Source: Priestia aryabhattai (lineage in GTDB: Bacteria; Bacillota; Bacilli; Bacillales; Bacillaceae_H). Taken from it: a DNA stretch of 64,000 nucleotides. Where the stretch lies: assembly GCF_023715685.1 (NCBI RefSeq), contig NZ_JAMBOQ010000002.1, positions 868,001-932,000 on the forward strand, given 5' to 3'. The notes under the pieces were generated by a model. The model saw nothing but the letters and a program-made list of their open reading frames with translations, did not search any database and was not told where the DNA came from. Below are positions 36,760 through 44,933 of the stretch, piece after piece. Each line of letters starts with the position of its first letter. Positions within the stretch are counted from its first letter, which is position 1. Position numbers and translations under genes: made by a program.

Positions 36760-37188
36760 TTAAAACGTAAATTCTTTTTTCATTATAATGTGTGGAATAC
36801 CGTCTTCCATAAATACATCAGAAACAGTCTTATACCCTAATTTATGATAAAATGATTCAGCTTGAACTTGACCGTGAAGCATTGCTTGAGTTAAGCCTTC
36901 CTTTTTCGCTGCTTCTTCTAAGCTGGTCACCACTTCTTTTCCAAGTCCATATTTTCTAAATTCTTTTAATACACATATCCGCTCTATTTTGGCGAAACCG
37001 TCTACTATGCGGAATCTTCCAGAAGCAGCTGGTTCGTTGTTATAATAAATCAACATATGTTTTGCCGTTTCTTCATGTTCATCAAATTCATCTTCTAACG
37101 GCACTCCTTGTTCTTCAACAAACACTGTTTTACGTATATGAAATACGTCTTCAAGCTGCTCTTTTGTTGTAACATGCTTAATTTTCAT
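36760..37188 (-). CDS. yjcF: GNAT-family acetyltransferase (YjcF-like)
   Basis: A 142-residue GNAT protein close to B. subtilis YjcF. The N-terminal FHIRKTVFVEEQGVPLEDEFDEHE block is the hallmark of the YjcF/ElaA-like group, and the CoA loop is FRKYGLGKEVV. Its substrate is unknown. The start is ATG 37188 with AAGGA upstream; the longer frame to 37293 is not supported. Confidence 0.88.
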   Translation of the reverse strand: MKIKHVTTKEQLEDVFHIRKTVFVEEQGVPLEDEFDEHEETAKHMLIYYNNEPAASGRFRIVDGFAKIERICVLKEFRKYGLGKEVVTSLEEAAKKEGLTQAMLHGQVQAESFYHKLGYKTVSDVFMEDGIPHIIMKKEFTF

Positions 37189-37553
37189 CGAAAATCCTTC
37201 CTTTGCTGCGAATTTATGATTCTTTTTTGTATAATAAAGATATCTAATATAAAAAGAGTATAAAGGAAAAATAAAATGTTGTAAATGCAACAAAAATAAG
37301 AGGCTGAAATATTGCGTAAATCATGTTTGATTTCTCGCTATTTGAACTGTATCAGTAGCATTAAATTTAAATGAGGAGCGGAGCATGATCAAAAAATAGC
37401 ACTTCAGCTTTTAACAAACTTTAGAAAGAATTAAAATCAACTGGAACATGTTAAAAAAGGAAAGAAAAGGGATTATGAAGCGCCATGGCTCTACATAACT
37501 TGTAAAAAGAGAAATATTCATAATAGTAGTGGGATGAAAAAGGGGAATGTATC
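37189..37553. other. Intergenic region, nothing definite
   Basis: AT-rich, no convincing gene, repeat or RNA. A TATAAT-like stretch at about 37230 fits a promoter for the YjcF-like gene. Confidence 0.4.
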
Positions 37554-38342
37554 ATGCAAATAACCTTAGTGTATAAAGATGAGCAATCGAATAAATTTTG
37601 GAAAGTTGAAAGAAGAGACCGCAAGTTAGTGATTCACTTTGGAAAAGTTGATACAGCTGGCCGCATGCAAGTAAAAGAGTTTGCTTCCGCAGAAGCTTGT
37701 GAAGCGGAAGCTGAAAAGCTGATTCGTGCAAAATTGAAGAAAGGATATAAGCCTTTAACTTGTTCGATGCACGTAATGAAAGACAGCACGATGTCAGAGG
37801 CTCTCTTTTGGGAACTGATAAAAAAGGCGAAGACAAAATTAGATGTCGACGAGCAAATGGAATGGCTCCGCTCCACGCTAGCAAAGCGTTCTGAAAAGGA
37901 CATTTTCCGCTTTGATCAGCTATTAAATCAGCATTTTGATCACTCCTATACTTCTTCATTGTGGGCAGCAGCTTATATTGTAATGGGCGGTTGTTCAGAT
38001 GATTGTTTTGATTATTTTAGAGCGTGGCTTTTATATCAAGGGAAAGACATATATTATAAAGCAATTGAATCTCCTGAGACGATGATTTCTGTATTTAAAC
38101 CACTAGAAGCAGAAGGCTATGCTCCTCAATTAGAAGAATTACTTTCTGTAGCGTGTGAAGCTTATGAAGAAAAAACAGGTTTAGATAACGACTACTATTA
38201 TGATAAATATGACCAGTTTGATCCAATGTGGTACGATGAGCAAGATTTGGATCTTGATTGGGATGAAGATGATGAGGATGGTTTACAGATGCGATTCCCT
38301 GTGCTTTGGAGTCGCTATTGGAACAATCATCTCGAATATTAA
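37554..38342 (+). CDS. WGR-like and DUF4240 domain protein
   Basis: A 262-residue protein. Residues about 1-75 form a WGR-type domain (KFWKVERRDRKLVIHFGKVDTAGRMQVKEF), a nucleic-acid or protein-binding module known from PARP and MolR proteins. Residues about 85-200 match DUF4240 (FWELIKKAKTKL, WAAAYIVMGGCSDDCFDYFRAWLLYQG). The C-terminus is extremely acidic (about 225-245). Function unknown. AAAAAGGGGAATG precedes the ATG. The gene is followed by a shared terminator. Confidence 0.8.
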   Translation: MQITLVYKDEQSNKFWKVERRDRKLVIHFGKVDTAGRMQVKEFASAEACEAEAEKLIRAKLKKGYKPLTCSMHVMKDSTMSEALFWELIKKAKTKLDVDEQMEWLRSTLAKRSEKDIFRFDQLLNQHFDHSYTSSLWAAAYIVMGGCSDDCFDYFRAWLLYQGKDIYYKAIESPETMISVFKPLEAEGYAPQLEELLSVACEAYEEKTGLDNDYYYDKYDQFDPMWYDEQDLDLDWDEDDEDGLQMRFPVLWSRYWNNHLEY

Positions 38343-38389
38343 AAAGAGGAGATGAAAACCTTTAAACAGATTTTCATCTCCTCTTTTCT
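38342..38389. terminator. Bidirectional terminator
   Basis: AAAAGAGGAGATGAAAA pairs exactly with TTTTCATCTCCTCTTTT around a 12-base loop. Confidence 0.92.
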
Positions 38390-39366
38390 TATTTTGATAG
38401 AGTACGTGAAGGACCGGCCGAAGACAGTTTTGTTTTTTTGTTTAGCATACTGTTCATAATCATTCCGATTACGATTACCATCATGCCAGCTAAAGCTATC
38501 CCTGTTGGCATACGCCCATTTAATAAAAACACTTCTCCAAACACTGTAAAAATCATGCTGCCCGATTGAGTTGCTTCGACAGCTCCCAGCAAAGCTAAAT
38601 TTTCTTTTGCCAAGTCTGTCGCGTGAAAGAACGTCATCGTCGCAATTACACCTGAACTCATCGCTAATATAAAAGCTTGCGAAAATTGAGGAGCTGTTGG
38701 CATACCAGTTGTATAAAATCCATATATCGCATAGATGATACTTAGCGGTATACTGCCGATAGCCATACCTAAAACACGTTGAAATGTATCTAATTTTCCT
38801 TTGCAAACTTCCATCATTTTTCGATTTCCAAGCGGATATAAAAAAGCAGCCATGACGACAGGGAGAAAACCCAACACAAACTGTGAAAGCGTGATGTTTT
38901 CAGCTTCTTTAACTTGCATGAGAATCACACCCGCTAAAATAAACGTTGAAATACCAAGCGTTTTGAGTGGAATGTTTCCTCTTACTTTTTTGTTTCCGTC
39001 TGCAGTTTGAATCGTTACATAGAAAAGTGGAGAAATGAGCGCACCTGCCAAGATCGTTACTTGCCACGTTCCAGCTATAAGCCATGACGGTCCAAAAAGT
39101 GAAGAAAAACTTAATAATGAATAAAATCCAATTCCTGCAAGAGTTCCCCAGCCTAACCAAGCGAAAGGATGCTTTTTCATTTCCATCCATAATGGTGTAA
39201 ACTTCTTTTGTACAAGTACTAAAATGAGTAAAATAGGTAGTGCTAATAAAAAACGAAGAGAAGCTGTCCAAGTCCAGCTTGTTCCAGATACATTCATGGC
39301 ACGATTCACAATAAATGTAGCAGAAAAGAACATAGACGAGAGAAGCCCCCATAAAATTGCTTTCAT
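38389..39366 (-). CDS. Multidrug resistance efflux transporter family (EmrE-like, DMT)
   Basis: A 325-residue, about 10-helix transporter of the drug/metabolite superfamily, in the EmrE-type multidrug family (two tandem halves). MKAILWGLLSSMFFSATFIVNRAMN at the N-terminus and PSWLIAGTWQVTILAGALISPLFY are typical. The exported compound is unknown. TAGGAGGAAAAAGT precedes the ATG. A divergent XRE-cupin regulator gene starts 101 bases away, so control of this transporter by that regulator is likely. Confidence 0.82.
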   Translation of the reverse strand: MKAILWGLLSSMFFSATFIVNRAMNVSGTSWTWTASLRFLLALPILLILVLVQKKFTPLWMEMKKHPFAWLGWGTLAGIGFYSLLSFSSLFGPSWLIAGTWQVTILAGALISPLFYVTIQTADGNKKVRGNIPLKTLGISTFILAGVILMQVKEAENITLSQFVLGFLPVVMAAFLYPLGNRKMMEVCKGKLDTFQRVLGMAIGSIPLSIIYAIYGFYTTGMPTAPQFSQAFILAMSSGVIATMTFFHATDLAKENLALLGAVEATQSGSMIFTVFGEVFLLNGRMPTGIALAGMMVIVIGMIMNSMLNKKTKLSSAGPSRTLSK

Positions 39367-39399
39367 ACTTTTTCCTCCTAATTAATAAAAATACCTAAA

Positions 39400-39448
39400 T
39401 GTACATTATAGTATACTTAGATACGAAAAAAGTGTATCATAATATACA
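39400..39448. promoter_or_regulatory. Paired operator-like sites between transporter and XRE regulator
   Basis: TGTACATTATAGTATAC (39400-39416) and TGTATCATAATATACA (39433-39448) are near-identical when one is reverse complemented, and each is itself nearly palindromic. They fill the divergent promoter region. Confidence 0.5.
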
Positions 39449-39466
39449 AAAGAAAGGAAGAAAAAA

Positions 39467-40024
39467 ATGCATTCAGAAGAAATGATGAAAAAGGTAGGCA
39501 ACGAGCTTAGAAAAATAAGAACACAGCGAGAATTCACACTCGATGAATTAGCAGATAGGACAGGAGTCAGCAAACTCACGTTAGGGAAAATTGAAAGAGG
39601 GGAGACTAATCCAACCCTAGGAGTAATGTGGAAAATAACAACAGGTTTAAATATCCCTTTAACTAAATTAGTGTCAGTAGAACCTTCAGTGGCTGTATCT
39701 AAGTGCGGAGAAGGTTTTTCTCTCAAAGGACCGGACGAAGCGTGGAAAGTAGAATTTATTTTTCAAAATCAAATAGATTCAACTATTGAAATGTACCGAG
39801 CCTTTCTTTCTCCTCTCGCTACATACTGTCCCGAACCTCATCATAAAGGATTAATTGAAGTAGCAACGGTAATGGAAGGAAGAATTGAAATGAAAATAGA
39901 AGAAGAGCTATACGAGCTAAAACAATTTGACTCTATAAAATTTGAAGGAAGTCATGTACACTCATACAAAAATCTTGAAGAACGTCCCGCTGTTCTGCAT
40001 TTACTGCTAAAATATGAGGAGTAA
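39467..40024 (+). CDS. XRE-family regulator with C-terminal cupin
   Basis: A 185-residue regulator. The N-terminal helix-turn-helix (about 10-65: LRKIRTQREFTLDELADRTGVSKLTLGKIERGETNPTL, read in two halves) is followed by a cupin domain (about 105-185) that would bind a small ligand. Such HTH-cupin proteins often control transport or catabolic genes next to them. GAAAGGAAG precedes the ATG. It is divergent from the EmrE-like exporter. Confidence 0.88.
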   Translation: MHSEEMMKKVGNELRKIRTQREFTLDELADRTGVSKLTLGKIERGETNPTLGVMWKITTGLNIPLTKLVSVEPSVAVSKCGEGFSLKGPDEAWKVEFIFQNQIDSTIEMYRAFLSPLATYCPEPHHKGLIEVATVMEGRIEMKIEEELYELKQFDSIKFEGSHVHSYKNLEERPAVLHLLLKYEE

Positions 40025-40040
40025 AGAGGAGTAAAACGGC

Positions 40041-40091
40041 AGAGCCGCAGTAAAACGAACCATAAAAAATGATTCGTTTTACTGCGGCTCT
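40041..40091. terminator. Very long perfect hairpin at a convergent junction
   Basis: AGAGCCGCAGTAAAACGAA (40041-40059) pairs exactly with its 19-base complement (40073-40091), with further near-pairing toward the loop. It covers the last codons of the minus-strand gene at 40079. It likely terminates both strands though its T runs are short. Confidence 0.75.
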
Positions 40092-40363
40092 AATAGCTGT
40101 TTATTCATCAGCTTGTTTTGATAGCTAATATATTTTTTCACTCTAATGATAATTAATGAATATTCTTCAATCAAACGGTGGATAGATTGAATCATACACT
40201 CTGGGTAATGATGTTTTTTCTGTAAATATACTTTATATTTTCGAATTTGCCTTTCGAAATATAAAATCACTTGTTCGGGCGTTTTCACCAGTAAAGATTG
40301 CATGTATTCATTTACTTGCGTTTCAAGAAACGAATAGCGATTCGTGATAAAAAATGTCTTCAT
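40079..40363 (-). CDS. Hypothetical protein, 94 aa
   Basis: A 94-residue, strongly basic helical protein (QIRKYKVYLQKKHHYPECM). The family is not recognised. GGGAGGAAAATAAG precedes the ATG, a good site. Its final codons and stop form one arm of the long hairpin, so gene end and terminator overlap. Confidence 0.6.
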   Translation of the reverse strand: MKTFFITNRYSFLETQVNEYMQSLLVKTPEQVILYFERQIRKYKVYLQKKHHYPECMIQSIHRLIEEYSLIIIRVKKYISYQNKLMNKQLLEPQ

Positions 40364-40393
40364 CTTATTTTCCTCCCTATATGTTATTGGTAC

Positions 40394-40427
40394 AAAAAAG
40401 AAACCCTTGTGCTAGGATTTCTTTTTT
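40394..40427 (-). terminator. Terminator of the 112-aa gene
   Basis: AAAAAAGAAA pairs with TTTCTTTTTT with CC/GG extension inside; it ends the minus-strand gene at 40459. Confidence 0.6.
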
Positions 40428-40458
40428 GCTTTTTATTTGAATCAGCTGTGCACAACTT

Positions 40459-40797
40459 TTAGGCACTGATACTTGAAATCGAAGACTGTCTATATTTTTT
40501 TATTTTGCATTTTATATATGTAGGCGTTTCGCCGAAAAGATTTGCTACATGTGCAATAGCTCCATAATACGTTTTAGCATCCGTCATTTCTTTATTCACA
40601 ATATAGTCATAAAGGGATGATTCAATATCATCAACAAAAGCTAAAATGTGACGCTTTTCGAATAGGAGTTGATAAAGTTCATTAATTAAGTATGGGCTTT
40701 GATCAAATTTGTCTTGCAGCTGCTCTACTCGGTACTTTGTCATAGGCACTTCACACAAGATAATGTATCGTAACTCTTCTAAAAATAATTTATTCAT
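40459..40797 (-). CDS. Hypothetical protein, about 112 aa
   Basis: Unrecognised, mostly helical, soluble protein. The C-terminal part (AKTYYGAIAHVANLFGETPTYIKCKIKKYR) might contain a small helix-turn-helix, but this is only a suspicion. Start is uncertain: ATG 40797 has GAGGA very close, and GTG 40806 would have GGGAT upstream. It is a single gene with its own terminator. Confidence 0.5.
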   Translation of the reverse strand: MNKLFLEELRYIILCEVPMTKYRVEQLQDKFDQSPYLINELYQLLFEKRHILAFVDDIESSLYDYIVNKEMTDAKTYYGAIAHVANLFGETPTYIKCKIKKYRQSSISSISA

Positions 40798-41132
40798 CTT
40801 CCTCACATCCCTATTCTGTTAATAATTATATAATAGCACTATGCCTTCATATTTGGAAGCGTTTTCAACAGATTAATTTTAATATTTTTTCTCCTCATTT
40901 CCTTTCATTTTTTCTTTTCTTACGTGAATTATCTGTAGTATAGTTCGTTTTACTTAAAGACTCTAGCTAATTGTTAAACTACCTGACATACTTTTTTGAA
41001 ATTTTATTATTGATGTTAAAAACTCTTACATATCTAAGTGGAAATACCTTAAAGATAACGTCCTATGAGTCAGAATAGTCTTTAATTGTGATAAAATAAA
41101 AAATGGAAAATACATCATATAGGAGAGAGGCT
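40798..41132. other. Divergent intergenic region
   Basis: AT-rich, promoters expected for both flanking genes. TATAAT-like sequences occur near 40829 (minus) and GATAAAAT near 41091 (plus). No ORF or structured RNA was seen. Confidence 0.4.
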
Positions 41133-42251
41133 ATGGAAAAAGATCATATTTCAGAGCTCAAGATTTTAAAAGACATTGCCGAAATTTTAAATGAAGGCAC
41201 TAATTTACATACAATGCTTCACGATGCTCTTTTAAAACTGCTGCAAATTACAGATTTACAAACAGGATGGATCTTTTTTATTGATGAAAATGGAAAACAT
41301 GAGATGGTTGCTGCTCAGCATTTGCCGCCAGCTTTATTAAATAAAACCGCTCAGCCTATGTGTAACGGAAGCTGCTGGTGTGTTGATCGGTATATGGATG
41401 GCCGGCTTCAAAAAGCTTCTAATATTATGGAGTGTAAGAGACTTGAAGATTCTGTCATTCATCAATGGGGAGATACACACGACATTACCCATCACGCAAC
41501 GGTTCCTTTACAAGCAGGGGATGAACGCTTTGGATTATTAAATGTAGCTGCTCCTCATAAAATTCATTTTGAACAGCGAGAACTTGATCTATTAGGATCC
41601 GTCGCTCTTCAAATTGGAACGGCTATCAAACGGATTAAGCTGACTCAATCTCAGCAGGAAGTAAAACTTATTGAAGAAAGAAACAGACTAGCAAAAGATC
41701 TTCACGATTCTGTTAATCAGCTGTTGTTTTCAATTAATGTGACAGCCAAAGCAGGAAGCAGCTTAGCAAAAGAGGTGCAGTTAAAAGAGACTTTTTCCTT
41801 AATCCAAGAAACAGCTCAACATGCTCAAGTGGAAATGAAAGCATTAATTTGGCAGCTTCGCCCTCAAGGGTTAGAAAACGGCATCGTCAGTGCGTTAAAA
41901 AGCTATGGTCAAATGCTAGGGCTTAACGTAAAAGAACAAATTAAAGGTGTGTCCGTTTTGCCTGCTGTGATTGAAGAGGCACTGTGGAGAGTCGGGCAAG
42001 AAGCTTTTAATAATTGCCGGAAGCATGCAGGTACAGCAGAGGTACATTTAAACGTAAATATAAGTAAAGAACAAGTGATCATGAAAATTCAAGATAGCGG
42101 CAATGGGTTTATGTATAGTGCTTCAGCAGAATTGCCAACGCTTGGGTTAAAAACAATGCATGAGCGAATAAAAAGATTAAATGGAAAACTATCTGTTACA
42201 AGCAGCATAGGAAACGGAACGGTTGTGGAAGTATCCATTCCTCTTTCATAA
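41133..42251 (+). CDS. GAF-domain sensor histidine kinase (NarX/YhcY type)
   Basis: A 372-residue cytoplasmic histidine kinase. A GAF domain (about 20-180) carries four cysteines, Cys77, Cys81, Cys83 and Cys101. The HisKA_3 dimerisation region has the phospho-acceptor His in LAKDLHDSVNQLLFS, and the ATPase end shows EALWRVGQEAFNNCRKHA and LGLKTMHERI. Its design matches B. subtilis YhcY. No membrane segments are seen, so the signal is sensed inside the cell. ATG 41133 follows AGGAGAGAGG. The response regulator gene follows 15 bases later. Confidence 0.88.
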   Translation: MEKDHISELKILKDIAEILNEGTNLHTMLHDALLKLLQITDLQTGWIFFIDENGKHEMVAAQHLPPALLNKTAQPMCNGSCWCVDRYMDGRLQKASNIMECKRLEDSVIHQWGDTHDITHHATVPLQAGDERFGLLNVAAPHKIHFEQRELDLLGSVALQIGTAIKRIKLTQSQQEVKLIEERNRLAKDLHDSVNQLLFSINVTAKAGSSLAKEVQLKETFSLIQETAQHAQVEMKALIWQLRPQGLENGIVSALKSYGQMLGLNVKEQIKGVSVLPAVIEEALWRVGQEAFNNCRKHAGTAEVHLNVNISKEQVIMKIQDSGNGFMYSASAELPTLGLKTMHERIKRLNGKLSVTSSIGNGTVVEVSIPLS

Positions 42252-42266
42252 CGGAAAGGAGCGCAC

Positions 42267-42905
42267 ATGAAAATAAAGATTCTAATCGCAGATGATCACC
42301 ACGTCGTCCGAAAAGGACTTGTCTTTTTCTTACAGACGCAGCCCGACTTAGAAATTGTAGGAGAAGCTTCTAACGGGGAGAAAGCTTTAAAGTTAGCGAC
42401 ATCCCTAGATCCCCATATTGTTTTAATGGATTTATCCATGCCGGTTCTCGACGGAATCGAAGCAACAAAAGAATTAAAAAAACAAGCACCCCATATAAAA
42501 ATCATGATTTTGACAAGCTTTTCAGATCAAGATCACGTGATACCAGCACTAGAAGCAGGAGCTTCAGGCTATCAGCTAAAAGAAAGTGATCCAGATGAAC
42601 TTGTAGCAGCTATTCGAAAGCTAATGAACGGAGAAAATCAGCTTCATCCAAAAGTCACCAAACACTTGCTAACACGGTTAACCAAAAGCAGCGAAAAGAA
42701 AGTCAATTTTATTGACCACTTAACAAAACGAGAAAAAGACGTATTAAAAGAAATTGCAAAAGGTAAAAGTAACAAAGAAATTGGTGCTTCCTTACATATT
42801 ACAGAGAAAACAGTAAAAACACATGTATCTAATATTTTATCGAAGCTTGGTGTTCAAGACCGTACACAAGCTGCTCTATATGCTGTTCAGCACGGAATTT
42901 CCTAA
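42267..42905 (+). CDS. NarL/FixJ-family response regulator (YhcZ-like)
   Basis: A 212-residue regulator. The receiver has the acidic pair in LIADDHHVVRKG, the phosphorylated Asp in HIVLMDLSMPVLDG (about residue 54), Thr/Ser and the Lys in YQLKESDPDEL. The C-terminal LuxR-type DNA-binding domain contains LTKREKDVLKEIAKGKSNKEI and EKTVKTHVSNILSKLGVQDR. It is the partner of the GAF kinase just upstream. Targets may include the FMN reductase and MFS genes that follow, which is inference. Confidence 0.93.
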   Translation: MKIKILIADDHHVVRKGLVFFLQTQPDLEIVGEASNGEKALKLATSLDPHIVLMDLSMPVLDGIEATKELKKQAPHIKIMILTSFSDQDHVIPALEAGASGYQLKESDPDELVAAIRKLMNGENQLHPKVTKHLLTRLTKSSEKKVNFIDHLTKREKDVLKEIAKGKSNKEIGASLHITEKTVKTHVSNILSKLGVQDRTQAALYAVQHGIS

Positions 42906-42932
42906 CCTACGACTTTAGTTGTAGGTTTTTCT
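42905..42932 (+). terminator. Terminator of the two-component pair
   Basis: ACCTACGAC pairs with GTTGTAGGT (one G-U pair), then TTTTTC. Confidence 0.75.
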
Positions 42933-43044
42933 CCGTTCATCTCCGTCTATATTGGTAGCTTCCTTTCTATCAATAGCAGGACGAAAAAAAGTTCGATCAT
43001 CCCTATACTATAAATATAGCCAAACGACAGAGGGGTAGATAAAA

Positions 43045-43584
43045 ATGAACATACTTATTATTAATGGAAGTCCTAGAGAAACAGGCCGAACAACACAAGT
43101 GACGAGAGAGCTTCACAAAAGCTATCAAAGTTCTTTTCTAGATTTAAGTAAATTATCGCTTCCTATATTCACAGGTGATAATCATCAGTATGAAACAGAA
43201 GAAGTACAAATGCTGATTGAAAAAATAGAAAAAGCAGATGCTATTTTACTTGCGACTCCCGAGTACCACGGAGCTATGAGCGGAGCATTAAAAAACGCGT
43301 TTGACTTTTTAAACAGTGCGTATTTTGCGCATAAGCCCGTGGCACTTTTAGCAGTATCAGGAGGAGGAAAAGGAGGCATTAATGCTTTAAACAACCTTAG
43401 AACCGTCACTCGCGCTTTGTATGCAAATGTCCTATCTAAGCAGCTGGTATTAGACCCTGCAGACATCATGGAACAAGGGACTTTGCGAAAAAACGCAGCT
43501 GACGGAATTCATGAATTAGTTAACGAACTGATTCTTTATACACAAGTATCCAAGCAAATTTTAGAAGCTAAGCAAAATGTGTGA
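43045..43584 (+). CDS. NADPH-dependent FMN reductase-like flavoprotein
   Basis: A 179-residue flavodoxin-like NAD(P)H:FMN/quinone or azo reductase. The phosphate loop is IINGSPRETGRTTQVT and the flavin-ring loop is TPEYHGAMSGALKNAFDFL, both typical of the YhdA/AzoR1/ChrR group. It probably reduces quinones, chromate or azo compounds and limits redox stress. AGAGGGGTAG precedes the ATG. The stop overlaps the MFS gene start (TGATG), so the pair is coupled. Confidence 0.88.
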   Translation: MNILIINGSPRETGRTTQVTRELHKSYQSSFLDLSKLSLPIFTGDNHQYETEEVQMLIEKIEKADAILLATPEYHGAMSGALKNAFDFLNSAYFAHKPVALLAVSGGGKGGINALNNLRTVTRALYANVLSKQLVLDPADIMEQGTLRKNAADGIHELVNELILYTQVSKQILEAKQNV

Positions 43585-44801
43585 TGAAGGCGCTTTATAA
43601 AGACCGTCGCTTTCAAGCCGTAGTAGCTGCTAATGTTTTATCCTCTATCGGTTCCGGTGTTACGATGCTTGCAATTCCTTTACTGTTAGTTGCATCTCCA
43701 AATGGAAATAAACTATTTGGCATGATTATGCTGATTATGACGGTGATTAGCTTTGTATTTACCCCGTATATCGGCATTCTTATTGATCAAATGTCACGAA
43801 AAAGACTGCTGTTAACAGTAGAATTGATAGGTTTTACCACGGTAACGCTATTTGTCATCGTTGGTTTTATGACAGACTATTCAACGATTCACTATGTGAT
43901 TTTATACGGAACCGGAAACCTTTACTACACGTTTTTTTATCCAACGATTTTTGCTTTAAATCAAGAAGTTTTTTCAAAGGATGCGTTTCAATCATTAAAC
44001 AGTATTATGGAAATACAAGGTCAGCTATCGAGTATGCTTGCAGGGTCTGTGGCGAGCCTAGTCATTACTCGTTGGTCGCTTCAATGGATTTTAACAGTAG
44101 ATGCAGCTACGTATATAGCTGCATTCCTTTGTCTATTGACTATCCCATATGAACGAAGCAGCGAACGAAGCGACAAGAAACACACTGCCATGAAAGAAGG
44201 GTTAGCATTCATAAAAGAAAATCGCTCAGTATCTATTTTTTCACTGCTTTCTTTTATGCCTTTCATCGCTGTGATGATGACGAACTATTTGTTTCCTATT
44301 TATCTAACTCAAGAATTAAAAGCAAGTCCAGCAGCATATGGGATTGGGAGTGCCGTATATGGTTTCGGGGCCTTAACGGCAGGGGTATTCATTGTATCTA
44401 TTATGAAAAGAACAGGGACAGAGCTAGCGATTATGCTTAATATGAGCCTTTTTGCGATCGGAATATCTATCATCTTCTTTATGAAGTTTCTACCGATTTA
44501 TTTTTCTATTGTGTTTCTTCTTGCTTTTGCAAATGCAGGTACAAGAGTAGCTCGAAATACGTTTATGATGCAGAAAATACCGAATATCATCGTGGGAAGA
44601 GTGGACAGCTGTTTTCGCTGTATCACTTTAGGGATTCGTATTTTACTGATTTCCTTCTTTACGTACGCTACGGCTAACGATCGTATAGGACTGGCTTTTT
44701 TAGGGCTTAGTCTGCTTTTATTATCATCCGCTGGAGCAGGCTGGATACTCTACAAAAGAAAACAGCGAAAACAGTCTGCATTGCTTAAGAGTGTTTTATA
44801 A
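43584..44801 (+). CDS. MFS transporter
   Basis: A 405-residue, 12-helix major facilitator protein, in the group of Bacillus MFS_3-like exporters. The loop between helices 2 and 3 has GILIDQMSRKRLLLTVE, the classic MFS motif A pattern. Translation from ATG 43584 overlaps the upstream reductase stop; an in-frame GTG at 43581 is the alternative. Substrate unknown; linkage to a flavin reductase suggests export of a redox-active or toxic compound (inference). Confidence 0.87.
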   Translation: MKALYKDRRFQAVVAANVLSSIGSGVTMLAIPLLLVASPNGNKLFGMIMLIMTVISFVFTPYIGILIDQMSRKRLLLTVELIGFTTVTLFVIVGFMTDYSTIHYVILYGTGNLYYTFFYPTIFALNQEVFSKDAFQSLNSIMEIQGQLSSMLAGSVASLVITRWSLQWILTVDAATYIAAFLCLLTIPYERSSERSDKKHTAMKEGLAFIKENRSVSIFSLLSFMPFIAVMMTNYLFPIYLTQELKASPAAYGIGSAVYGFGALTAGVFIVSIMKRTGTELAIMLNMSLFAIGISIIFFMKFLPIYFSIVFLLAFANAGTRVARNTFMMQKIPNIIVGRVDSCFRCITLGIRILLISFFTYATANDRIGLAFLGLSLLLLSSAGAGWILYKRKQRKQSALLKSVL

Positions 44802-44831
44802 TGTCTGTTGCATGTTATAATAGAGGAATTG

Positions 44832-44872
44832 ACAAATAATGTTCAACGTTTATGACGTTGAACATTATTTGT
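44832..44872. repeat. Perfect 17-bp inverted repeat upstream of the helicase gene
   Basis: ACAAATAATGTTCAACG (44832-44848) and its exact complement (44856-44872) surround a 7-base loop. TATAAT-like sequence precedes it at 44817-44822 and no T run follows, so it could be a transcribed leader hairpin or operator as well as a weak terminator. Confidence 0.6.
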
Positions 44873-44933
44873 TCTGAATAGAAATTAAACAGAAACAGCA
44901 TTGACTGTTATGCGATTGGAAGATTGTGAAGCG

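Noticed and set aside
38339..39352. Long minus-strand frames alternative to the EmrE-like gene
   Set aside because: They overlap the transporter in other frames and their translations are low-complexity and unlike any protein.
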